DNA of 11,427 nt from Frankiales bacterium (GTDB lineage: Bacteria > Actinomycetota > Actinomycetes > JAFAQI01), in the NCBI GenBank assembly GCA_019246495.1, contig JAFAQI010000382.1:1-11427 (forward strand), in the 5' to 3' direction. The position numbers were made by a program, and so were the translations under genes. Positions 6,158-11,427 of the stretch are shown here, piece by piece; the first letter of the stretch is position 1; every line of letters starts with the position of its first letter. The notes under the pieces are model-generated. The model made no database searches and had not been told where the DNA came from. It worked only from the letters and a program-made list of their open reading frames with translations.

Positions 6158-7786
6158 GTGGCGGCAGTTCAGGCATCGGGGTTGCAGGCATCGGGGTTGA
6201 CCCTCGCGCGGCTGCTCGACCTGCTCGGCGCCGCCACGATCGACGCGGTGGAGGCGCCGAAGGGTGTCGATGTCGCCGTTGCCGGGCCGCGGATGTGGGA
6301 CCCCAGCGATCCCGCGAGCGTCGGCATCGAGGAGATCGTCTTCGCCGTCAACGTCGATCCCACCAGCCCGGCAGCCGCCGCCGCAGTCACCGACGCGGCC
6401 ATGGCTGGCGCCACCGCGATCGCCTTTAAGGGCGACCGCGACCAGCTCGACGCGACGCTCGCACCGCTCGCCGTCGCCCGCGGAGTCGCACTCCTGCACG
6501 TCTCCGCCGACGCGAGCTGGGACCAGCTGCATGCACTCGTACGCAACGCAGCCGCGACCTCCGGCAAAGCCGTCGCGAGCGGTGAGGACGCACCGCTCGG
6601 TGACCTCTTCGCACTCGCCGACGCTCTCGCCGCGGCGATCGGTGCCGCGGTCACGGTGGAAGCGGCCGACTCCACATTGCTCGCCTACTCGAACCTTGAC
6701 CATCCGATCGACGAGGCACGCCGCGACACGATCCTCGGACGCCGTACGCCGGGCAAGTGGGCCGCCGTCCTCGAAGAAGAAGGCATCCCCCGGCAGATCC
6801 TCGCCGCGCCACCCGACACCGCCGTGCAGGTGAGCGACCCCGCCGGGCAGGCACGCGACCGGTTGGTTATCGCGGTCCGGGCCGGCGGCGAGATCATCGG
6901 CACGATCTGGGCGGTCGAGGGCGACACTCCCTTTGACGAACGAGCGCGCACCTTGCTCGAAGAGAGCGCTCCGCTCGCGGCACTGCACCTGCTGCGCCAT
7001 CGCGCGAGCGACGACCTCCAACGCACCGAACGTTCCGGCGTTCTCCGCGCGCTGCTCGACGGTCGCCACGACGCCGCCGACGGCAGCGCGATGCTCGGCC
7101 TCGACGTCGCGACATCGTCGGTCGTCGTCAACTTCCAGCTCGTCGCCGGCCGCGACGACGTCGACGTCGCCGTCTGGCGAACCCGCGCCGTCGACCTGAT
7201 CGTGCTTGCGTGCGACGCGTTCCGCCGCCGAGTCACATGCGTCGGCATCGGCCCGAGCGTCTACGCACTGTTCCCCGTCTCCGACGACGGCGGCGCTGCC
7301 CTCCGCAGGTTCGTCTCGGAGCTCGCCGGCCGCATCGTCGACGGGCTCGGCGTACCGGTGGTCGCCGGCATTGGCTCGGTCGCCGCTCGCCTCAGCGACG
7401 TGCCCGCGTCGCGACGTGACGCCGACCGAGCCGCGCGCGTCCTGTTGCACAACGCCGCTGACCAGACAGGATCCGTCGACGACCTGCGCGTTGCGAGCAT
7501 CATGCTCGAGCTCAGCGACGTGCTCGCGGCGCATCCGGAGCTGCGCCTACCCGCGCTCGACGCGCTCGTCTCCTACGACGCCGAACACACCAAGTCCTAC
7601 GTCGCCACGCTCCGCGCGCTTGCCCGCGCCTCGTGGGACAACGTCGCGGCGGCCCGCGAGCTGAACCTGCATCCCAACAGCCTTCGCTACCGGCTCCGGC
7701 GCATCGAGGAGCTCACCGGTCTCGTCCTCGACGACCCGGCGCACCGCCTTCTGCTCAGCCTCCACCTCCTCGCCAGCGGGGTTTGA
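6158..7786 (+). CDS. PucR-family transcriptional regulator
   Basis: This 542-residue protein has the PucR layout. The N-terminal PucR-type domain (from LTLARLL, about residue 14, to about 130) is followed by a sensor-like middle (about 145-290, hydrophobic strands such as VTVEAADSTLLAYS) and a CdaR/GGDEF-like segment (about 310-440). The C-terminal PucR HTH (HTH_30) begins at about 495, with the recognition helix in LHPNSLRYRLRRIEELTG. Members activate purine, amino-acid or proline catabolism genes when a small ligand is present. It is encoded just upstream of an amino acid dehydrogenase, which suits a local activator. It starts at GTG 6158 without a clear Shine-Dalgarno. A TTG at 6182 or 6197 just before the conserved LTLARLL is possible, because the intervening residues come from a tandem duplication. 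The ligand is unknown. Confidence 0.88.
   Translation: MAAVQASGLQASGLTLARLLDLLGAATIDAVEAPKGVDVAVAGPRMWDPSDPASVGIEEIVFAVNVDPTSPAAAAAVTDAAMAGATAIAFKGDRDQLDATLAPLAVARGVALLHVSADASWDQLHALVRNAAATSGKAVASGEDAPLGDLFALADALAAAIGAAVTVEAADSTLLAYSNLDHPIDEARRDTILGRRTPGKWAAVLEEEGIPRQILAAPPDTAVQVSDPAGQARDRLVIAVRAGGEIIGTIWAVEGDTPFDERARTLLEESAPLAALHLLRHRASDDLQRTERSGVLRALLDGRHDAADGSAMLGLDVATSSVVVNFQLVAGRDDVDVAVWRTRAVDLIVLACDAFRRRVTCVGIGPSVYALFPVSDDGGAALRRFVSELAGRIVDGLGVPVVAGIGSVAARLSDVPASRRDADRAARVLLHNAADQTGSVDDLRVASIMLELSDVLAAHPELRLPALDALVSYDAEHTKSYVATLRALARASWDNVAAARELNLHPNSLRYRLRRIEELTGLVLDDPAHRLLLSLHLLASGV
6170..6199 (+). repeat. Exact 15-bp tandem duplication in the start of pucR-like gene
   Basis: The unit caggcatcggggttg occurs twice without a gap (6170-6184, 6185-6199) and encodes QASGL twice. 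It keeps the frame, adds five residues just before the PucR domain and looks like a recent slippage product. Confidence 0.8.
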
Positions 7787-7792
7787 GCGGAT

Positions 7793-7823
7793 CGGAGAAG
7801 AACCGGCGTGATCTCTTCTGCCG
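7793..7823. promoter_or_regulatory. Inverted repeat between the PucR gene and the dehydrogenase
   Basis: CGG plus AGAAGA (7796-7801) pairs with TCTTCT (7814-7819) plus CCG (7821-7823), with one bulged G and a 12-nt spacer. This makes a 9-bp imperfect dyad in the 79-nt gap. It could be the PucR binding site or a weak terminator. The A/T-rich arms stand out in this GC-rich context. Confidence 0.35.
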
Positions 7824-7865
7824 AGCACGAAGCGGTCGAGTCGCCGCCGGGCCGATACTTCCCGC

Positions 7866-8927
7866 GTGGCCGACTTCAACCATGAGCGCGTCGTCATCAC
7901 GCGCGGCCGGCGTACCGGCCTGACGATCATCGTCGCCGTGCACTCGACCGCCCTCGGTCGGGCGGCCGGCGGCTGCCGAATGTGGCACTACGCCAGCTGG
8001 CACGAGGCACTTGACGATGCGCTGCGACTGTCCGAGGCCATGACCTACAAGTCCGCACTCGCCGGGTTGCCGCTCGGCGGTGGGAAGAGCGTCATCGCGT
8101 TGCCTCCGGCGTACGAACCCTCCGCCGACGAGCGGCGGGACGTCATGCTCGACCTCGGCGACGTCGTCGAGTCACTCGACGGCCTCTACGGCGTCGCGGA
8201 GGACGTCGGCACCACCGCCGCCGACATGCTGGTCGCGTCCGAACGCACCCGCTTCGCCTACTGCCTGCCGGAGAGCGCCGGCGGCAGCGGTGAGCCGTCC
8301 GCGCCGACAGCGGTCGGTGTCTTCGAAGCGATCCGCGCGACGTGTGAGCACGTTTTCGGCGACGACTCGGTCGCCGGTCGTCGCTTCACCGTCGTGGGGC
8401 TCGGTCAGGTCGGCGGTCGTCTCGCCCGGCGGCTGGCCGCCGACGGTGCGTCACTTGCCGTCGCCGACGTCGACCCGGCGAAGCGGGCGCTGGCCGACGA
8501 GCTGGGCGCCGTGTGGCTCGACCCGACTACGGCGTACGCCGAACCGACCGACGTTCTCGTCCCGGCCGCACTCGGCGGCGTGCTTACTCCGGCTGTTGTG
8601 GAGACATTGCAGTGCCGGGCCATCGTCGGGCCGGCCAACAACCAGTTGTCGTCCGACGACGTCGCGGACCTCATCGCCGCGCGGGGCATCACGTGGGCGC
8701 CCGACTTCGTGGTCAACGCCGGCGGCGTCGTCTACGGCGCGCTGGTCGATGTCGCGGGTCAAGCACCGGATGAAGCGTTGGCAAAGGTTCGCGAAGTCGG
8801 CGACACGCTCCGCCGGGTCTATGCGCTCGCGGCGGAGCATGGCAGCACGCCCGCCGCTGCGGCGCTGCAATTGGCCCGCGCGCGGATCGCCGCGGCTGCC
8901 ACGCCGCAGCAGGTGGTGGGGTCGTGA
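7866..8927 (+). CDS. Leu/Val/Phe-type NAD-dependent amino acid dehydrogenase
   Basis: This 353-residue member of the Glu/Leu/Phe/Val dehydrogenase family reversibly deaminates an L-amino acid to its 2-oxo acid and ammonium. The substrate domain shows GGCRMW (35-40) and MTYKSALAGLPLGGGK, with K62 and K74 (the LeuDH K68/K80 pair), and EDVGTT with D113. The Rossmann domain has GLGQVGG (178-184) and an acidic D201 at the end of the second strand, which favours NAD over NADP. NAGGVVYG (about residue 285) is also typical. Length suits LeuDH/ValDH/PheDH (about 350) rather than glutamate dehydrogenase (over 400). Which branched or aromatic substrate is used cannot be read from the motifs. It starts at GTG 7866 without Shine-Dalgarno; GATACT at 7854-7859 sits where the -10 of a leaderless transcript would be. 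It overlaps the next gene by 4 nt. Confidence 0.88.
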   Translation: MADFNHERVVITRGRRTGLTIIVAVHSTALGRAAGGCRMWHYASWHEALDDALRLSEAMTYKSALAGLPLGGGKSVIALPPAYEPSADERRDVMLDLGDVVESLDGLYGVAEDVGTTAADMLVASERTRFAYCLPESAGGSGEPSAPTAVGVFEAIRATCEHVFGDDSVAGRRFTVVGLGQVGGRLARRLAADGASLAVADVDPAKRALADELGAVWLDPTTAYAEPTDVLVPAALGGVLTPAVVETLQCRAIVGPANNQLSSDDVADLIAARGITWAPDFVVNAGGVVYGALVDVAGQAPDEALAKVREVGDTLRRVYALAAEHGSTPAAAALQLARARIAAAATPQQVVGS

Positions 8928-10255
8928 CCGTCGACCCGTTGCTCGCGAATCTGGAGCCGATCGACCGGTTTCCGACCGTCGACGAGATGCACTCGTGGGC
9001 GAAGCGGTTGGCCGAGGAACATCGCGACGTCGTGCAGCTCGACGTCATCGGTCACTCGCGCGACGGCGACGCGATCGAGCTGCTGACTCTCGCGCCGGAG
9101 CGGTCGCGCGGCTCGGCGCTTGTCATTGGACAGCCGCATCCGAACGAGCCGATCGGCATGGCCACTGTCATCGCCTTGTGCGAGCGACTCGTCGCGCAGC
9201 CCGACGCACTCGACCGGTTCGGTGTCACCTGGCACGTCGTCCCGTGCGCCGACCCCGACGGCACCCGGCTGAACGAGGGCTGGTTCACGGGTCCGTGGAC
9301 GCGCGAGTTCTACGCGCGGCACTTCTACCGGCCCGGCAGCGAGCAGCAGGTCGAGTGGACGTTTCCGTTCGCCACCGACGGCTTCGCCGTCGACGCGCCG
9401 ATGCCGGAGACCCGTGCACTGATGGCCGCGATCGACCGGGTACAGCCGGACGTTCTCGCCTCGCTGCACAACGGCGAGCTGGGCGGCGCCTACTTCTACG
9501 CAAGCCCCGGATACGACGACCTCTACGCCGACCTTGCCGACCTTTGTGCGGCGTACGACGTCCCGCTGCATCACGGGGACCCGGAGACGCCACTGTCGAC
9601 GCTGCTCGCACCGGCGGTGTTCACGGTGCCGACCGCGGAGCAGATCGTCGAGATGGCGACCGCGCTGGGTGTCGATCCTGCGGCGCTGGTGAGTGGCGCG
9701 AGCAGCCACGACTACGCATCGCGGCACAAGGCCCTGTTCGGGATCGCGATCGAACTGCCCTACTGGCGTGACCCGCGGGCGGCCGACACGACACCGGATC
9801 CAAGCGGCGTGAGTCTGCGTGACGTGACGCTGCGCGGGCTCGACCTGCAGGAGCAGTCGGTCGCGCGCGTTCACGAATTGCTCGACGCCGGGCCGCTGCC
9901 GCCCTCGCCGTTCGCCGACGCGCTGCGCTCGTTCCTGGCTGCGGACGAGGGCGGCTGGTTGGAAGGCCAGCGGCAGCAGGCACTCGCTGATCCGGACTTC
10001 GAGCGCGCGGCGACAGTTGCCGAGGTGTTCAGCATCCTCGACAACGTGCACATGTTCCGGCTGCGCTTCGGCGGCATGCTGCTGCGCGCGATCCCGCCGG
10101 ACTCGCCGGTGCACGCGAGCGCCGAGACCAGGTTCACGGAGTGGGCCGCGGAAGCCGCGGCGGACAACAAGGCCGAGCCGATCCCGATCCGCGATCTCGT
10201 CGCAATCCAGGGCGGGGCCATCCTCGCGTCCGCTCGTCGAGTGTTCGTGGACTGA
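8924..10255 (+). CDS. M14-type zinc carboxypeptidase-like protein
   Basis: This 443-residue protein carries the M14 metallocarboxypeptidase pattern: H72-x-x-E75 in GQPHPNEP and H182 in SLHNGELGG as zinc ligands, R115 in DPDGTRLN as substrate-binding Arg, and E277 in IAIELPYW as likely catalytic Glu. The catalytic domain covers about residues 15-300. The last 140 residues are mostly helical and unassigned. There is no signal peptide or lipobox, so it should act in the cytoplasm, unlike secreted digestive-type members. The GTG start overlaps the dehydrogenase stop (GTGA, 8924-8927), with a GGTGGTGGGG purine-rich stretch before it, which implies translational coupling. In context it may release an amino acid from an imported peptide or acyl/glutamyl conjugate for the dehydrogenase. 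That is inference. Deacylase- or amidase-type M14 activity is equally possible. Confidence 0.85.
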   Translation: MTVDPLLANLEPIDRFPTVDEMHSWAKRLAEEHRDVVQLDVIGHSRDGDAIELLTLAPERSRGSALVIGQPHPNEPIGMATVIALCERLVAQPDALDRFGVTWHVVPCADPDGTRLNEGWFTGPWTREFYARHFYRPGSEQQVEWTFPFATDGFAVDAPMPETRALMAAIDRVQPDVLASLHNGELGGAYFYASPGYDDLYADLADLCAAYDVPLHHGDPETPLSTLLAPAVFTVPTAEQIVEMATALGVDPAALVSGASSHDYASRHKALFGIAIELPYWRDPRAADTTPDPSGVSLRDVTLRGLDLQEQSVARVHELLDAGPLPPSPFADALRSFLAADEGGWLEGQRQQALADPDFERAATVAEVFSILDNVHMFRLRFGGMLLRAIPPDSPVHASAETRFTEWAAEAAADNKAEPIPIRDLVAIQGGAILASARRVFVD

Positions 10256-11427
10256 TGCGCCGCTCGCTGCTCGCTGCTGCTGCCGTCGCGTTGCTCGCCG
10301 GCTGCGGCTCCACCGTGCAGCAGGCGAGTCTCGGTGCCTCGGGACAGCCGGCGGCGAACGGTGACAGCGGGCTCGGCGTACCGACCGCAGCGGCGACTGC
10401 CGGGGCTGGGAGCGGCGTCGGCGTGGGCACCGGCCCGGCGGGATCGAACGGCGCCGTCGGCGGACCTGTCGCTGCGGGCGGCACGACAGGCGGCGGCGGG
10501 ACGAGCACGCCCGGCGGAACGGGCGGCGCACCGACCGGTGCCGGCGGCCGGTCGCGCATCAACACGCCGCTGAAGCTCGGCATCGCCTACATCAACAACC
10601 AGACCGCCTCCAGTGCTCTTGGCGTCGCCGACCCGCGCAAGAACCAGGTCAAGGCAGTCATTGAGGCCTACGTCCACGGGATCAACGCGACCGGCGGGCT
10701 CGACGGCCGCAAGCTCGTGCCGGTCGAGTATGAGTGGCACAGCGGTGACGGTTCCTGGAGCACCGCCGCTGCGTCGGCGTGCGCGAAGTTCACGCAAGAC
10801 AACCACGTCAGTGTCGTCCTCGACGAGGCGTTCGGCACGGTCGGCGGCTTCCGCGACTGCCTGCAGAAGGCGGGCGTCTTCGACATCACCAACCAGACCG
10901 TCGGCGACAACGCAGCGAGTGCCGCCGCGACGCTGTACGCCGGAGTCGGCGGCCTCACGCTCGACCGCACCTACAGCGCCGTGCTCACCGGCGAGATGCA
11001 AAGCGGCTACCTGCACAAGACCGACCACCTCGGCGTCATCGTCGAAGGCTGCCCCGAGAACGAGCGCGCGTGGTCACGGTCACTCGCGCCACTCGTCACC
11101 CGGCTCGGCCTGCCCGCACCCAAGGTCGTCACGTTCAACTGCATCGACAGCACCGCCGGCGGCGCCACCGACGGACAGGCCGCGATCAGCAACGCGATCC
11201 TGCGCTTCCGCCAGCCGCCCACGGTCGACCGCGTGATGTTCGTCAGCGCCGAGGAAGCAGCGGCGTTGCTGCTCTTCGCCGAGTCCGCGTCGTCGCAGGA
11301 CTACCACCCCGGCTACCTGCTCTCGTCCAACGCGCAAGCACACCTCTCGACCGAGAGCGGAACGGGCTTTCCCGCCGACCAGATTCCGCAGCTGCACGGC
11401 GTCGGCAACAGCCCGTACGGCGACGTG
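10255..11427 (+). CDS. Substrate-binding lipoprotein, type 1 periplasmic-binding fold (3' truncated by window)
   Basis: ATG 10255 overlaps the previous stop by one base (TGATG). The frame then stays open for 391 codons to the window end. The N-terminus is a lipoprotein signal: MRRSLLAAAAVALLAGC, lipobox LAGC with C17 as lipidated residue. Residues 18-100 are a Gly/Ala/Thr/Ser/Pro low-complexity linker. The folded part starts at about 102 with LKLGIAYINN. It continues with a pattern typical of ABC-transporter type 1 binding proteins (LivJ/Peripla_BP_6-like): GINATGGLDGRKL, a variable region ending in VVLDEAFGT and VDRVMFVSAEEAAALLLF. Several Cys residues in the folded part could form disulfides. 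It probably captures an amino acid or similar ligand outside the cell for the enzymes encoded upstream. No permease genes are seen before the window end. A receptor-like binding protein without a transporter is possible. Confidence 0.82.
   Translation, partial: MRRSLLAAAAVALLAGCGSTVQQASLGASGQPAANGDSGLGVPTAAATAGAGSGVGVGTGPAGSNGAVGGPVAAGGTTGGGGTSTPGGTGGAPTGAGGRSRINTPLKLGIAYINNQTASSALGVADPRKNQVKAVIEAYVHGINATGGLDGRKLVPVEYEWHSGDGSWSTAAASACAKFTQDNHVSVVLDEAFGTVGGFRDCLQKAGVFDITNQTVGDNAASAAATLYAGVGGLTLDRTYSAVLTGEMQSGYLHKTDHLGVIVEGCPENERAWSRSLAPLVTRLGLPAPKVVTFNCIDSTAGGATDGQAAISNAILRFRQPPTVDRVMFVSAEEAAALLLFAESASSQDYHPGYLLSSNAQAHLSTESGTGFPADQIPQLHGVGNSPYGDV

Noticed and set aside
5519..7534. 671-codon minus-strand open frame
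   Set aside because: It spans two clear plus-strand genes and has a biased, motif-free composition.
8080..9771. 563-codon plus-strand frame across the dehydrogenase/M14 junction
   Set aside because: Ser/Arg/Pro-rich with no domain; both real genes run in other frames.
8819..10531. 570-codon minus-strand open frame
   Set aside because: Arg-rich antisense shadow across the dehydrogenase, M14 and lipoprotein genes.
9871..11028. 385-codon minus-strand open frame
   Set aside because: Antisense to the M14 tail and lipoprotein; no recognisable motif.

Overview
The window looks like chromosomal DNA from a high-GC actinobacterium. Codons from about 3.1 kb onward are extremely rich in third-position G/C. 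GTG starts are frequent and several genes lack a clear Shine-Dalgarno. The families present (PucR regulator, LAL-type LuxR remnant, an Rv2715-like alpha/beta hydrolase, a Gly-rich-linker substrate-binding lipoprotein) are typical of Actinomycetota. The genus cannot be named from the sequence alone.

Left part (1 to about 3000) is visibly less GC-rich than the rest and looks like an accessory, defence-type segment. It holds the C-terminal end of an Eco57I-like restriction-modification enzyme (+). Converging on it is a NucS/DUF91-type PD-(D/E)XK endonuclease-like gene (-) broken by a single-base frameshift in a G4 run at 1110-1113. Divergent from that is a membrane-anchored NERD-domain (nuclease-related) protein (+). 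A nested imperfect palindrome (2988-3090) begins inside the NERD stop codon and marks the change to high-GC DNA.

Middle part (3106 to 6103): a collapsed LAL/LuxR regulator remnant keeps only its Walker A start and its LuxR-HTH tail. It is followed at once by a strong palindromic operator-like element and an FAD-dependent BBE/PCMH-type oxidoreductase. A 40-codon small gene with a good ribosome binding site comes next, closed by a 13-bp-stem terminator. An alpha/beta hydrolase resembling mycobacterial Rv2715 follows on its own strong ribosome binding site.

Right part (6158 to the end): a PucR-family regulator, a Leu/Val/Phe-type amino acid dehydrogenase, an M14-type zinc carboxypeptidase-like protein and a lipoprotein substrate-binding protein (cut by the window end) all run on the + strand. 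The last three overlap by 4 nt and 1 nt and are almost certainly co-transcribed. The set suggests uptake of an amino acid or small peptide/conjugate, hydrolysis in the cytoplasm and NAD-dependent oxidative deamination, perhaps under PucR control.

No intergenic stretch exceeds 300 bases; the larger gaps (about 80-120 nt) hold the hairpins and dyads listed. No tRNA, rRNA, CRISPR array or insertion sequence was found.
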